Positions 1-9,512 are shown, counted from the first letter of the stretch. The stretch: 64,000 nucleotides of DNA from Advenella incenata (GCF_004217095.1 NZ_SHKO01000002.1:496001-560000); one strand, 5' to 3'. Translations and numbers: made by a program. The notes: generated from the letters alone by a model not told the origin.

Positions 1-177
1 CAGCTTTCTGTGAATCGCGCGCAAAGCGTGGTCAATTATCTGGGTGGCAAAGGCGTCAATACCAGCCGCATGAGCATTGAAGGTCGTGGTCCCAACGATC
101 CGATCGCAGACAATGCGACCGCGCAGGGCCGGGCCCAGAACCGTCGCGTAGAGCTGTACCTGTACGCGGTTAAATAA
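1..177 (+). CDS. OmpA-family protein, C-terminal fragment
   Basis: The gene starts before the window; 58 codons and the TAA stop are visible. The residues form the end of an OmpA-like peptidoglycan-binding domain: NRAQSVVNYL, then IEGRGPNDPIADN, then GRAQNRRVEL near the C terminus. The Asp and Arg of this motif bind diaminopimelate in the family, which suggests an outer membrane protein or lipoprotein anchored to the cell wall. Whether it has an OmpA barrel or is a Pal/YiaD-type lipoprotein cannot be told from this piece. A hairpin terminator follows about 30 bases downstream. Confidence 0.9.
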   Translation, partial: QLSVNRAQSVVNYLGGKGVNTSRMSIEGRGPNDPIADNATAQGRAQNRRVELYLYAVK

Positions 178-210
178 GTCTTGTTGCCGTAAAGACGGCA
201 GTTCTTAAAA

Positions 211-250
211 AAACCCGCTGTCCGGTTTTATTACCGGAAGCGGGTTTTGA
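211..250 (+). terminator. Rho-independent terminator of the OmpA-like gene
   Basis: The arms AAACCCGCT (211-219) and AGCGGGTTT (239-247) pair perfectly, with an inner CCGGT/ACCGG pairing, and a T-rich end follows. The flanking A and T tracts could make it work in both directions. Confidence 0.85.
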
Positions 251-296
251 GTTTCAGATCAACTGCTGGCGCCGTGTTGGGCGGCAGCCGCAGAGA

Positions 297-452
297 TTAT
301 TTTTCAGAGTGCATGCGAAATTGCGACTGGTTCATTGCCATACCCAGCTTAAAGCCGGTGGGTTTAACCGGTGTGTTGACAGCAGGGTGTTGCTGATTGT
401 TGTTATTGTTCTGTGTGCCAAATTCCTGGCGGAAGCGTGTTAGTAATTTCAT
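297..452 (-). CDS. small hypothetical protein, 51 aa
   Basis: I do not recognise this protein. An ATG at 452 follows an AAAGGA ribosome-binding site at good spacing. The product begins MKLLTRFRQEFGTQ, then has a run of five Asn followed by two Gln, and is otherwise polar and basic with no membrane segment. A longer in-frame reading to 506 lacks a better start. It may be a small cytoplasmic or secreted peptide. It faces the terminator of the OmpA-like gene. Confidence 0.5.
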   Translation of the reverse strand: MKLLTRFRQEFGTQNNNNNQQHPAVNTPVKPTGFKLGMAMNQSQFRMHSEK

Positions 453-1062
453 TGTAGTTTCCTTTATTATGAGATTATTGTTTTTAATTTTCTGCGCCGG
501 AGACAATCCGGTTCAGCTATGCATAGCGTAGCCGAAATTTATTGCAGAATCATGATTGCGCCGGCGTTTCGTTGTAAGTATGAGAATGCAGGCGCATCAA
601 TTTGTTAAGGGTGTGCATGTGGCGGCAGCCGCAATTGGTATGGCGAGGCCGATGACACAAGCAATTTAACAATGACGATATGGAGTTCTGTCTCGCGTTG
701 CGGTGTCGTGAGAAAGACCCGCAAACTTAGTAAGAATAATTATTCAGTATGAATCTGGCATCAGGATTACGGGTCGCGTGAATGTCGCTAGTGAAATTGC
801 GGTACCGGTGGGGGTTCCGGCCTGCTGAGTTATGCCCGGTTTTTTTATACGCGGGTTATTGTTTGCAGGCCGCCAGAATTTCAAACGACTGATATTTCAA
901 ATGACGAGTAACAGAATGATTGCCAAAAATAATTTGCAAAAAATGCTTCTGTTCAAATACTACTGTTCAAATTACCAATACAAATACGTCATGGTAGCCT
1001 GCTATATTAGCAGTGCTTTCTGAGCGTGTCAAGCTAAATTGTTGATATATTTCATTATTTTA
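453..1062. other. 610-base stretch without a convincing gene
   Basis: This AT-richer stretch holds only weak reading frames. The frame at 832-1023 has no ribosome-binding site and an atypical composition. A perfect 12-base palindrome GAATAATTATTC lies at 734-745. A short GC stem followed by seven T lies near 815-846 and could be a weak terminator. I see nothing else that I can name. Confidence 0.5.
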
Positions 1063-1551
1063 TCAGGCGCCGGCGGTAGCCCGGATTTCCCCATAGCGCG
1101 CTTCGAGTTCCTGGCGCAGCGAACGCCGCATTTTTGCCGCTTCATAACGACAACGATCCAGGTCATTGTCGGGGGTCAGCGCCGGAATCTGCACGGGATT
1201 GCCGTTGTCATCAACGGCGACCATGGTAAAAAAACAGCTATTGGCGTGGCGAATCTGCTTGCTGCGAATATTTTCGGTCACCACCTTGATGCCGATTTCC
1301 ATTGAGGTGTTGCCAGTATAGTTCACTGAAGCCAGAAAAGTGACCAGTTCCCCAACGTGGATAGGCTGGCGGAACATGACCTGATCGACTGACAGCGTGA
1401 CGACATAGCGGCCGGCATACCGGCTGGCACAGGCATACGCGGCCTGGTCAAGCAGCTTCAGAATGGTACCGCCGTGGACATTGCCCGAGAAATTGGCCAT
1501 GTCAGGTGTCATCAATACTGTCATGGTAAGTTGGTGATTAGGCAGATCCAT
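1063..1551 (-). CDS. acyl-CoA thioesterase, YciA/hotdog family
   Basis: The protein would hydrolyse acyl-CoA to free acid and CoA in the cytoplasm. The 162-residue product is one hotdog domain. The family signature is clear near the N terminus: MTPDMANFSGNVHGGTILK, with the conserved Asn and HGG, then LLDQAAYACASRYAG and SVDQVMFRQPIHVGELV. I chose the ATG at 1551 because homologues begin just before LPNHQLTMTVLM. An upstream ATG at 1596 or a longer frame to 1806 is possible, but neither has a good ribosome-binding site. It reads away from the copper promoter at 1691. Confidence 0.85.
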   Translation of the reverse strand: MDLPNHQLTMTVLMTPDMANFSGNVHGGTILKLLDQAAYACASRYAGRYVVTLSVDQVMFRQPIHVGELVTFLASVNYTGNTSMEIGIKVVTENIRSKQIRHANSCFFTMVAVDDNGNPVQIPALTPDNDLDRCRYEAAKMRRSLRQELEARYGEIRATAGA

Positions 1552-1690
1552 GGCGGTGAGGTCCGGTAAAAGTAGGGAAGGCGTCAGTTTACCCATATTG
1601 CCGGGCCGGCGCCATATGGACGTGATGATTGTCTGCTCAGACTGCGCTGGTACTGGATTTGACCCTGGGACCGACATGATCATCAGGCGC

Positions 1691-1721
1691 TTGACCTTCT
1701 CATCATGGTAAGCTTTACATT
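1691..1721 (+). promoter_or_regulatory. CueR-type promoter of copA
   Basis: The -35 TTGACC is at 1691-1696 and the -10 TACATT at 1716-1721. The 19-base spacer is typical of MerR-family promoters. It contains the dyad ACCTT (1694-1698), 11 bases, AAGCT (1710-1714). The Escherichia coli copA promoter has the same ACCTT-N11-AAGGT arrangement and the same spacer. The site lies 138 bases before the copA start, and a CueR gene follows copA. Confidence 0.8.
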
Positions 1722-1859
1722 GAAGAATATAAACTGTTTGCGCCGTCATCCTTGTGTGGCCGACCGCGTTGACAGACCCGTGCCGCGCTGGCCTGGTCGA
1801 TGCCACTATCGGCCTGAATGCACCAAAAGCGGCGGTTTTTCTTCGAAAGGACGCAAATC

Positions 1860-4163
1860 ATGAACTCTACAACCCTATCGCGCAGTGTGGTGGGCCAGCC
1901 TGCCCCCAGGGCAGATAAAGAAAGTCGGCTGATAGAATTGTCGGTGGCCGGCATGACCTGCGCTTCCTGCGTACGGCATGTTGAGAACGCCCTGTCCTCC
2001 GTACAGGGCGTACAGTCAGCCAGTGTCAACCTGGCGACCGAAAGGGCGCAAGTGCGTGCGCCGCTGGACCTGGACAGCACGTTGCTGACCCAGGCCGTGG
2101 TGCGTGCCGGCTACGAGGCGCAGGTGGTCAGCAATCCCCAGCAAAGCAGCGATACCGAGGCATCCCGGCGCGAAGCCGACAGGCTTGGGCTCAAGCGCGA
2201 TCTGCTGTTGGCGGTGCTACTGGCACTGCCGGTGTTTATTCTTGAAATGGGTGCCCACGCAATACCGGCATTCCATCATTTTGTGGCAGAAACCATTGGT
2301 ACGCAGAACAGCTGGTATCTGCAGTTCATCCTGACCAGCGCTGTTCTGGCGGGCCCGGGACGTCGTTTCTTCGTCAAAGGGATACCAGCTCTGCTGCGCT
2401 TGACGCCCGACATGAATTCTCTGGTCGCCGTTGGCACGAGCGCTGCCTATCTGTATTCGGTGGTGGCCACGTTCGTTCCTGCCTGGCTGCCAAGCGGCAC
2501 CGTGAATGTCTACTACGAAGCGGCGGCGGTGATTGTCGCGCTGGTGCTGCTTGGGCGTTATCTTGAGGCAAGGGCCAAGGGCAATACATCGGAGGCCATC
2601 AAAAGGCTGGCCGGGTTGCGGGCAAAAACGGCCCGGGTACAGCGCGGCGAGCAGGTGAGTGAAATCGCCATCGAACAGGTGATGGTGGGCGATCTGATCC
2701 AACTGCGTCCCGGCGAGCGTATTCCTGTAGACGGACAAGTGACAGACGGCAATAGTTTTGTAGACGAATCCATGATCAGTGGCGAGCCGATGCCGGTTGA
2801 AAAAACAGCCGGCGCAACGGTTGTGGCGGGCACGGTGAATCAGAATGGCGCCTTGAGTTTGCGCGCCACTGGTGTCGGTGCCGACACCGTGCTGTCGCAG
2901 ATTATCCGCATGGTTGAACAGGCGCAGGGCGCAAAACTGCCGATCCAGACCATGGTCGATCGCATTACCATGTGGTTTGTTCCGGCGGTCATGCTGATTG
3001 CGTTGATCACATTTGCAATATGGCTGATATTCGGACCGCAACCGGCGCTTGGGTTTGCCCTGGTCAATGCGGTCGCCGTGCTGATCATTGCCTGCCCTTG
3101 CGCGATGGGCCTGGCAACGCCTACCTCTATCATGGTGGGTACCGGCCGCGCAGCGCAACTGGGTATTCTTTTCCGACAAGGAGAAGCGCTGCAAACGTTG
3201 ATGGATGTGCGCGTGGTTGCAGTCGATAAAACCGGCACGCTAACCCGGGGTTATCCGGAACTGAACGATCTGACCGTGGCCGAAGGGTTTGATCGTGACC
3301 AGGTACTGGCACTGGTGGCTGCTGCCGAAAGCCGTTCCGAGCATCCCATTGCGCGCGCCATTGTCGCGGCTGCACAGAAACAGAATCTGGCCATTGCGCC
3401 GGTCCACAATTTCGAGTCCCTGACCGGGCTTGGCCTTCGTGCCCAGGTAGATGCAAGACAGATTCTGATCGGCTCGGACCGGCTGATGACTCAGCACAAG
3501 CTGGATCCGGCGGTCTTTTCGTCAATTGCCAGCAAGCTGGCCGATGAGGGCAAGACGCCGCTGTATGTTGCGATTGACGACAAGCTGGCTGCCGTCATCA
3601 CGGTTGCCGACAGTATTCGCGATACGACACCTGAAGCGATTGCGGCCTTGCATGAACAGGGGCTCAAAGTGGTCATGGTCAGTGGCGATAACCAGCGTAC
3701 GGCGCAGGCGATTGCGCGACAGTTGAATATCGATGAAGTGGTCGCAGAGGTGATGCCCGACGCCAAGGCCGATACCGTCAGGCGGCTGCAGCAAACCTAC
3801 GGGCCGGTCGCCTTTGTCGGTGACGGCATTAACGATGCACCTGCACTGGCAGTTGCCGACGTTGGGATCGCCATTGGGTCAGGGACCGATATTGCGATGG
3901 AGTCGGCCGATGTGGTGCTGATGTCTGGCGACCTGACTCACGTGTCTAAAGCGATTGCCATGTCGCGGGCGACCATGCGCAATATCCGGCAGAACCTGTT
4001 CTGGGCGTTTGCCTACAATGCGGCGTTGATCCCGGTCGCGGCAGGTTTGTTGTATCCATTCAATGGGGTGCTGTTATCGCCCATATTTGCTGCGGGCGCC
4101 ATGGCGCTTTCCAGCGTGTTCGTGATCACCAATGCATTGCGGCTGCGCCGTTTTGCCACCTGA
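1860..4163 (+). CDS. copA: copper-exporting P1B-type ATPase CopA
   Basis: This inner-membrane pump would use ATP to move Cu(I) from cytoplasm to periplasm. The 767-residue product has one N-terminal HMA domain (GMTCASC, residues 31-37) and then membrane helices. The P-type core shows a CPC metal site near residue 412, the DKTGT phosphorylation motif near 456, the SEHP locus, and GDGINDAP near 654. Having one HMA domain rather than two is normal for many beta-proteobacterial CopA. The ATG at 1860 follows a GAAAGGA site; the in-frame start at 1818 is worse. cueR follows 24 bases later, so copper can induce both genes from the promoter at 1691. Confidence 0.97.
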   Translation: MNSTTLSRSVVGQPAPRADKESRLIELSVAGMTCASCVRHVENALSSVQGVQSASVNLATERAQVRAPLDLDSTLLTQAVVRAGYEAQVVSNPQQSSDTEASRREADRLGLKRDLLLAVLLALPVFILEMGAHAIPAFHHFVAETIGTQNSWYLQFILTSAVLAGPGRRFFVKGIPALLRLTPDMNSLVAVGTSAAYLYSVVATFVPAWLPSGTVNVYYEAAAVIVALVLLGRYLEARAKGNTSEAIKRLAGLRAKTARVQRGEQVSEIAIEQVMVGDLIQLRPGERIPVDGQVTDGNSFVDESMISGEPMPVEKTAGATVVAGTVNQNGALSLRATGVGADTVLSQIIRMVEQAQGAKLPIQTMVDRITMWFVPAVMLIALITFAIWLIFGPQPALGFALVNAVAVLIIACPCAMGLATPTSIMVGTGRAAQLGILFRQGEALQTLMDVRVVAVDKTGTLTRGYPELNDLTVAEGFDRDQVLALVAAAESRSEHPIARAIVAAAQKQNLAIAPVHNFESLTGLGLRAQVDARQILIGSDRLMTQHKLDPAVFSSIASKLADEGKTPLYVAIDDKLAAVITVADSIRDTTPEAIAALHEQGLKVVMVSGDNQRTAQAIARQLNIDEVVAEVMPDAKADTVRRLQQTYGPVAFVGDGINDAPALAVADVGIAIGSGTDIAMESADVVLMSGDLTHVSKAIAMSRATMRNIRQNLFWAFAYNAALIPVAAGLLYPFNGVLLSPIFAAGAMALSSVFVITNALRLRRFAT

Positions 4164-4187
4164 ATGTAGATGATCAGGGAGAATGAA

Positions 4188-4580
4188 ATGAATATCGGAG
4201 AAGTGTCGGCTGCCACCGGAGTGAGCGCCAAGATGATTCGCTATTATGAAAAAGTCGGCTTGATTCATGCAGTCAACCGCAGCGATGGGGGTTACAGGCA
4301 ATACACGGCCCAGGACCAGCGCAAGCTCGCCTTCATTCGGCGGGCCCGTGAACTGGGGTTTTCACTTGAACGCATCAAAACCCTGATTGGCCTGTGGGAG
4401 GACACCTCGCGACACAGCGCCGATGTACGGCAACTGGCGCGCCAGTATATTGACGAGCTGGATGAAGACATTGCCAAATTGCATTCCATACGCGATGAGC
4501 TGGCCTATCTGGCGGACCATTGCCACGGAGACAACCGGCCTGATTGCCCCATTATTGAAAGGCTGGCGCAGGGGAGCTGA
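4188..4580 (+). CDS. cueR: Cu(I)-responsive MerR-family regulator CueR
   Basis: CueR activates copA by unwinding its long-spacer promoter when Cu(I) is bound. The 130-residue product has the MerR helix-turn-helix (IGEVSAATGVSAKMIRYYE), a dimerisation helix and the copper-binding loop. Cys112 and Cys120 in CHGDNRPDCPII fall at exactly the residue numbers of the E. coli CueR ligands. The ATG at 4188 has an AGGGAGAATGAA leader; the ATG at 4170 is less likely. It probably forms an operon with copA. Confidence 0.94.
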   Translation: MNIGEVSAATGVSAKMIRYYEKVGLIHAVNRSDGGYRQYTAQDQRKLAFIRRARELGFSLERIKTLIGLWEDTSRHSADVRQLARQYIDELDEDIAKLHSIRDELAYLADHCHGDNRPDCPIIERLAQGS

Positions 4581-4626
4581 CCTTAATGTATTCCCCGCGC
4601 TGGCCAGGTGTGCTACAGTAAATCTG

Positions 4627-4644
4627 CAGGTGCATCTGCACCTG
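4627..4644 (+). terminator. stem-loop downstream of cueR
   Basis: CAGGTGCA (4627-4634) and TGCACCTG (4637-4644) pair perfectly around TC. No T run follows, so this is only a candidate terminator or a transcript-end hairpin for copA-cueR. Confidence 0.4.
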
Positions 4645-4704
4645 ATCTCTGGCTGTTGCGCGATATCAGACCACATTAGCGAGTGGTGATAGCAAGCCAT
4701 GGTA

Positions 4705-4805
4705 CCAGGCCGTAATACAGGGCACGATACCAGACGGTAATGCCAAGCCGTACTAACGCCGTAATGCCTGGCGGTAATACCTGGCCGTAGTATCAGGCCG
4801 CGACA
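4705..4805. repeat. degenerate tandem array of a 13-base unit
   Basis: About eight imperfect copies of a unit like CCAGGCCGTAATA lie head to tail: starts at 4705, 4718, 4730, 4743, 4756, 4767, 4780 and 4793, with lengths of 11 to 13 bases. The array fills the space between cueR and the acyl-CoA dehydrogenase gene and stops about 50 bases before the latter's start. Its copies differ too much, and have no spacers, to be CRISPR. Confidence 0.75.
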
Positions 4806-4856
4806 GCAGTGACAAGCAGGCTGTGTATTGTGATCCACTTGCTTACGGAGGCTCAC

Positions 4857-6482
4857 ATGGTCACCACGACATTCACTACGACGGACAATCAGGTTCCGGA
4901 TCTCGAAGACTATAATCTATTCAATTGTGATTCGGCGCTGGGCGAGGCGCTGGATGCTTTCTCTGCTGCAGACGCGCAACAAGCATGCCAGAGCTATGGC
5001 GAGCGGCTGGGCTCAAAGCACGTTTTGCAACTGGCGCAGCGTGCCAATATAAACGAACCACAGGCGGCCATCTATACCCGCACGGGCGAGCGACAGGATG
5101 TGGTTACGTTCGATCCCGCCTGGCATTCACTGCTGACGATGCTGTTCGATATGGGCGTGCATTCTGCCGCCTGGCAGGATGGCCAGCATGTGCGCCGTGC
5201 GGCACTTTTTTATTTGCATGCGCAAACCGAAGCCGGCAGCCTGTGTCCGGTCACCATGACTTTTGCCGCGGTTGCGGCGTTGCAGGATCAACCCTTGTTC
5301 GACCAACTGGCGCCGCTGCTGTACAGTCGTGATTATGACGGGGCCAATGCCCCTGTTTCCCAAAAGCGCAGCATGATGATCGGCATGGGCATGACCGAGA
5401 GGCAGGGCGGATCTGATGTGCGCAGCAATACCACGCGTGCCGTGGCCATCGGTCACTCAGAGCCGGTCTATGAACTGCACGGGCACAAATGGTTTTTTTC
5501 CTCTCCCATGTCGGATGCGCATCTGGTGCTGGCCTATGAACAGGAGCAACTGAGCTGCTTTTATCTGCCGCGCTGGCGACCGGATGGCAGCATGAATACA
5601 GTGCATATTCAGAGGCTGAAGAACAAGCTGGGCAACCGTTCCAACGCCAGCGCGGAAGTGACGTTTGATGGCGCCTGGGCGCTACGGGTAGGCGAGCAGG
5701 GGGCGGGCATCCCCACCATCTTGCGCATGGTCAATCAGACGCGGCTCGATTGCGTGCTTGGTAGTGCGGGGCTGTTGCGCCAGGGGCTGGTACAGGCCAT
5801 GCATCACACCCGCTATCGCATGGCATTTGGCAAGCGGCTGGCAGATCAGCCGCTGATGCAGTCTGTGCTGTGCGATCTGGCCGTCGAGAGCGAGGCTGCG
5901 TTATGGCTCGGCATGGCGTTGGCCCATGCGGTGACACAACAGAATGACCCTGTACAGAAAGCATTCTTGCGCATCGTTGCGCCCGCGGCCAAGTTCTGGG
6001 TTTGCAAGCGCAGTATCGCGGCTATTGCCGAATGCATGGAAGTATGGGGCGGCAACGGCTACATCGAAGATGCGCCGCTGGCGCGGCTGCTGCGCGAAGC
6101 ACCCGTCAATTCCATCTGGGAGGGCTCTGGCAATGTGATGTGCCTTGATGTCTTGCGGGCGCTCTCGCGGGACCCTGAGGGGGCGGCGCTGTTGCTGGAA
6201 TACCTTGCCGACGATTGTCGCGCCGACCCGGTGCTGTCACAGGCCATGGCACAGCTGAAACAATGGCTGTCGGCATCGGCGGACGTGCGGCAATCGAGGG
6301 CACGCGAGATCACGCAACGCCTGGTGCTGCTGGTGCAGGCCACACTGCTTTATCGGCATGCACCTGCATGGCTGGCAGAGGCGTTTGTACGCGCACGTTT
6401 TGAAGAAAGCGCTGGTGTGTTCGGTGCTTCCATCTATACAGATGCGGCCGCGATACTGGAGCGGGCTTATCGTCCGGCATAA
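4857..6482 (+). CDS. acyl-CoA dehydrogenase, AidB-like
   Basis: This is a flavoenzyme of the acyl-CoA dehydrogenase superfamily in the AidB branch; AidB has weak isovaleryl-CoA dehydrogenase activity and protects DNA during alkylation stress. The 541-residue length equals that of E. coli AidB as I recall it. Visible motifs are GMGMTERQGGSDVRSNTTRA in the FAD-binding middle domain, HKWFFSSPMSDAHLVLA, and near the C-terminal domain GGNGYIEDAPLARLLREAPV followed by SIWEGSGNVM. The ATG at 4857 follows an ideal GGAGG-type site. It stands alone between the tandem array and a convergent NDH-2 gene. Its physiological substrate cannot be told from sequence. Confidence 0.88.
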   Translation: MVTTTFTTTDNQVPDLEDYNLFNCDSALGEALDAFSAADAQQACQSYGERLGSKHVLQLAQRANINEPQAAIYTRTGERQDVVTFDPAWHSLLTMLFDMGVHSAAWQDGQHVRRAALFYLHAQTEAGSLCPVTMTFAAVAALQDQPLFDQLAPLLYSRDYDGANAPVSQKRSMMIGMGMTERQGGSDVRSNTTRAVAIGHSEPVYELHGHKWFFSSPMSDAHLVLAYEQEQLSCFYLPRWRPDGSMNTVHIQRLKNKLGNRSNASAEVTFDGAWALRVGEQGAGIPTILRMVNQTRLDCVLGSAGLLRQGLVQAMHHTRYRMAFGKRLADQPLMQSVLCDLAVESEAALWLGMALAHAVTQQNDPVQKAFLRIVAPAAKFWVCKRSIAAIAECMEVWGGNGYIEDAPLARLLREAPVNSIWEGSGNVMCLDVLRALSRDPEGAALLLEYLADDCRADPVLSQAMAQLKQWLSASADVRQSRAREITQRLVLLVQATLLYRHAPAWLAEAFVRARFEESAGVFGASIYTDAAAILERAYRPA

Positions 6483-6484
6483 AC

Positions 6485-6508
6485 GGGGGCCGTTATGGCT
6501 GCCCCCGC
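6485..6508. terminator. shared hairpin between convergent genes
   Basis: CGGGGGC (6485-6491) pairs with GCCCCCG (6502-6508) over a ten-base loop, right after the stop of the acyl-CoA dehydrogenase gene and before the stop of ndh. T tracts are short on both strands, so efficiency is uncertain. Confidence 0.55.
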
Positions 6509-6515
6509 GAAACAG

Positions 6516-7817
6516 TTAATGCAGCTTGACTTTGGGTGTGCTGCGTTTTAGCAGCAGGCGACCCAGGGCGACCGCACCAGTACGGGCAATACCCAGAATC
6601 GCCATGTGATGCATCAAATGCAGGCTCATGTACATCAGGCGTGCCAGCAGGCCCTCGACAAAAAGGCTTTTGCCGGTCAGCACGCCCATCAGGCTGCCTA
6701 CACCCTTGTTATGACCCACGGAAACCAGCGATCCGTAATCCTTGAACATAAACGGCTTGCCGCTGCTTGCCGTGCCGTTGATGCGGGCCGACAGTTCGCC
6801 GATCAGATAGTTTGCCTGCTGATGGGCCACCTGTGCCCGGGCAGGCAGATAGCGACCCTCTTCCCATTCAACCTGGGCACAGTCGCCCATGGCATAGATT
6901 GCCGGGTCGCTGGTGCGCAGGGTTTTGTCGGCAATAACCTGGTTGATTTTATTGGTTTGCAGGCCCAGTTCCGTCAGAAAGGCCGGCGCCTTGATGCCTG
7001 CTGCCCATACCGTCAGGTCGGCCGGATACCGGTTGTCGTTGGAGTCGGTCAGGCTTTTTTCCTGTACGGCCGCCACCAGCACCGATGTCTTGACGGTGAT
7101 GCCGCGTTGCTTGAGTAGTTTTGTGGCTGCTGCCGATGTTTTTTCGGGAAGGGCCGCAAGTATGCGAGGGCTGCCTTCGAGCAGCGTGATGTGAATATCT
7201 TCTTCAGGATTGAGTTCGTTGATGCCATAGAAGCCCAGATTCTTTCCTGCTTCCAGCAGTTCTGCTGCCAGCTCGACGCCGGTTGCTCCGCCACCAACAA
7301 TGGCAATATTCAGAGAGTGCCCGGGGTCGGTTGTTTTACGCTGATCGGCGGCAACCAGCTCACGCAGAAATTTCAGGCGAAATTTTTCGGCCTGTTCCGT
7401 GGAGTCCAGCGCGGTAGCGTATTCTTCGGCGCCCGGCGTATTAAAGAAATTCGAGCGACTGCCGACGGCGAGCACGAGGGTGTCATACGGCAGGTCTCTG
7501 GCTGCAAATACTTCTTCCCCTTCGTTATAGACTGCTTTGACGTGAATGCTGCGGGCCTGCCGGTCGATGGCGTCCATTTCGCCAGGCACGAACGTGAATC
7601 CGTGGTCTTTGGCCAGCATGGCATAAGACAGCCCTTCACGATGAATATCCAGCGTACCTGATGCCACTTCATGCAGCGACGGCTTCCATATATGGAACAC
7701 GCCTGCATCTACCAGAAAAATGTGTCGAGGACCGAACTTGCGTCCAAGTTTGGCAGCCAGTTCCAGGCCGCCCGCGCCACCACCGACTATGATGATCCTG
7801 TGTTCCGGTATTTGCAT
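6516..7817 (-). CDS. ndh: type II NADH:quinone oxidoreductase (NDH-2)
   Basis: The enzyme would pass electrons from NADH to quinone without pumping protons, at the inner face of the membrane. The 433-residue product opens with a FAD-binding Rossmann motif (IIIVGGGAGGLELAAKLG). A second nucleotide motif, IAIVGGGATGVELAAEL, lies near residue 170 for NADH. AMGDCAQVEW contacts FAD, and the C-terminal third carries the amphipathic membrane-binding region. The start at 7817 has an AGGAAA site. It is monocistronic and convergent with the AidB-like gene. Confidence 0.93.
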   Translation of the reverse strand: MQIPEHRIIIVGGGAGGLELAAKLGRKFGPRHIFLVDAGVFHIWKPSLHEVASGTLDIHREGLSYAMLAKDHGFTFVPGEMDAIDRQARSIHVKAVYNEGEEVFAARDLPYDTLVLAVGSRSNFFNTPGAEEYATALDSTEQAEKFRLKFLRELVAADQRKTTDPGHSLNIAIVGGGATGVELAAELLEAGKNLGFYGINELNPEEDIHITLLEGSPRILAALPEKTSAAATKLLKQRGITVKTSVLVAAVQEKSLTDSNDNRYPADLTVWAAGIKAPAFLTELGLQTNKINQVIADKTLRTSDPAIYAMGDCAQVEWEEGRYLPARAQVAHQQANYLIGELSARINGTASSGKPFMFKDYGSLVSVGHNKGVGSLMGVLTGKSLFVEGLLARLMYMSLHLMHHMAILGIARTGAVALGRLLLKRSTPKVKLH

Positions 7818-7897
7818 CGTAATTTCCTGATGTTTCAGTTGAAATAGAATGGACTTGTTTCATTCTAGTAGAAAAACGCCAGGACAGGCAGATAAAA

Positions 7898-7923
7898 GCC
7901 GGCCTTCTTGTGTGAAGGCCGGC
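7898..7923 (-). terminator. terminator of the phytase-like esterase gene
   Basis: GCCGGCCTTC (7898-7907) and GAAGGCCGGC (7914-7923) form a perfect 10-base-pair stem. On the minus strand it is followed by TTTTATC, as expected for a Rho-independent terminator of the gene ending at 7948. Confidence 0.85.
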
Positions 7924-7947
7924 CTGGCTATGCCTGGAGCGGACCAG

Positions 7948-9309
7948 TTATTTGGCCTGCAACAGTTCGGGTGTTTTCAGCAGGATGAGCTCATTGTCGT
8001 CCTGCTTGTTGGGCTCCCTGCTGGACGAAAAAGGGAAGTTGTTATCGTTACCCACAACGATATGTTCGCTGTCAACAATATCGACATTCTCGATGGTAAA
8101 GAACGGGAATTGCAGCACGCCGTTAGTCAGGGGCTTGCGCGCCACCTTGGATGGATCTGCAATGTTCAGCAGATCAATGTACGCGACTTTGCGTACCGGC
8201 TTGCCTGCATTCTCAGGCCCGAACTGGACTTTGTAAACACGTTTGAATTTGGGCAGATCGGCAAAGCAGGTCCGAGGATCGTCGCCTTGCTTGCAAGCTT
8301 TGTCCGGTGTGCCTTCGCCATTGTCCCGTTCGATGATCAGGCCCGTCGTGGCGTCGATCATATTGAAGTCGCCAATGGCGTGATGTGCCGCCTCCAAAGG
8401 ATATAACCAGGAGCGGCCGGTCCATTTTTCTGCAGCAACATCAAACTCCAGTACGCGCAGTACAGTCTTGCCATCGGATGATTCCCAGGCTTTCTGGCCT
8501 TCATCCCAGACCGGGCCTTCCAGCAAGGGATACAGATATTTGCCATCGGACGAGGCTGCCATCCCCTCGAATCCCTTGGAGCGTTTCAGATTGACGTCTT
8601 TATAACTTTCCCCGGGCGCGCCGGGCGTAGCAACCAGATAATTGTCGGGCGATTGAATTTTACGACCGTCAACTTCTGTTTCGAAGACAGCCTGAACCTT
8701 GCCGTCAAGATCCGCCTTAATGAGAAATGGACCGAATTCCTCGCCCATCCACAACGTATTGTCGATAATCTGAAAGCTTTCCGTATCAAAGTCGGAACCG
8801 GTCAGATAGCGTTGCGTCGTACCTTCGTTCACAATGCGAAAGGGTACTTTCTTGTCAGGGTCACTCAGAAACACGGATTTTAGGTGCTTAAATTCTCCAG
8901 ATTTCCAATCGATAGTGTATTGATTCAGATACAACATGGAGTCTGGCGAGTTCGCTTTGTTGCCGGAGCCGTTATCGGTCAGGATCCAGACACTACCGTC
9001 TTTCATTACCTGAATGCCGGAGTGGCCCTGCAGGGGCTGGCCGGAGATCGGCAGGCTGATGCCGGTCTCGCGACCATTTGACGTGCCCATGACGGACGCC
9101 GGCTTGTCAACGCGTTTGCGCGTGGTGTATTTGCCAGCTGACTTGAGATCTTCCGGGGCATTATCCGGCGCCGCAATGGTGCTGTTGGCCGGCAAGATGG
9201 CGTGCCCTTCGAGAACGGCAGGCACTTCGGTCTGCGCCTGTGCGATGCTGCTGACTGCGGCCAGACCGAGCGCCAGTGCCAGCGCCGAAAAACGATATCG
9301 GAATGTCAT
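7948..9309 (-). CDS. secreted esterase-like phytase-family protein
   Basis: The 453-residue product has a signal peptide (hydrophobic ALALALGLAAVSSIAQA, then cleavage near QAQT). The body resembles the esterase-like activity of phytase domain, a beta-propeller fold: GMAASSDGKYLYPLLEGPVW, YPLEAAHHAIGDFNMID and ERDNGEGTPDKACKQGD are typical. It would act in the periplasm or outside the cell, perhaps on phosphate esters or other esters; the substrate is unknown. The ATG at 9309 follows a GGAAG site and begins the signal peptide; the frame stays open upstream to 9504 but lacks a good start. Confidence 0.85.
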   Translation of the reverse strand: MTFRYRFSALALALGLAAVSSIAQAQTEVPAVLEGHAILPANSTIAAPDNAPEDLKSAGKYTTRKRVDKPASVMGTSNGRETGISLPISGQPLQGHSGIQVMKDGSVWILTDNGSGNKANSPDSMLYLNQYTIDWKSGEFKHLKSVFLSDPDKKVPFRIVNEGTTQRYLTGSDFDTESFQIIDNTLWMGEEFGPFLIKADLDGKVQAVFETEVDGRKIQSPDNYLVATPGAPGESYKDVNLKRSKGFEGMAASSDGKYLYPLLEGPVWDEGQKAWESSDGKTVLRVLEFDVAAEKWTGRSWLYPLEAAHHAIGDFNMIDATTGLIIERDNGEGTPDKACKQGDDPRTCFADLPKFKRVYKVQFGPENAGKPVRKVAYIDLLNIADPSKVARKPLTNGVLQFPFFTIENVDIVDSEHIVVGNDNNFPFSSSREPNKQDDNELILLKTPELLQAK

Positions 9310-9512
9310 GGAATGCTTCCTGCATGAAGTTGGAAAGCCGCAAGAATATAGGAGCAGTATGACAGGTGTGTGTAAGTTCGATTCAGGGGCATGGCACAGC
9401 AGTCTGCTTTGTGTCGCGGTGCCAGGTATATTGCCTATTGCTCCTGATCGCGCGGGTGACAGAGCCGCTATCTGGGCCCGGGCGTTCAGGATGGGAAAAT
9501 GCAAACGCCGCG

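Noticed and set aside
734-745. GAATAATTATTC as a Fur box
   Set aside because: It is a perfect palindrome but lacks the GATAAT hexamer pattern, and no iron gene is near.
832-1023. 63-residue plus-strand ORF
   Set aside because: AT-rich, no ribosome site, unlike the codon use of its neighbours.
2217-3194. Long open frame (325 codons) on the minus strand
   Set aside because: It is a shadow of copA, which has all P-type ATPase motifs on the plus strand. The shadow shows no domain.
4705-4805. CRISPR-like array
   Set aside because: Units are 11-13 bases, adjacent and degenerate, without spacers.
7833-7845. TTTCAGTTGAAA upstream of ndh as a third IclR-type operator
   Set aside because: The centre spacing and the flanks do not agree with the two clear sites, and no IclR gene is near. 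Probably chance.
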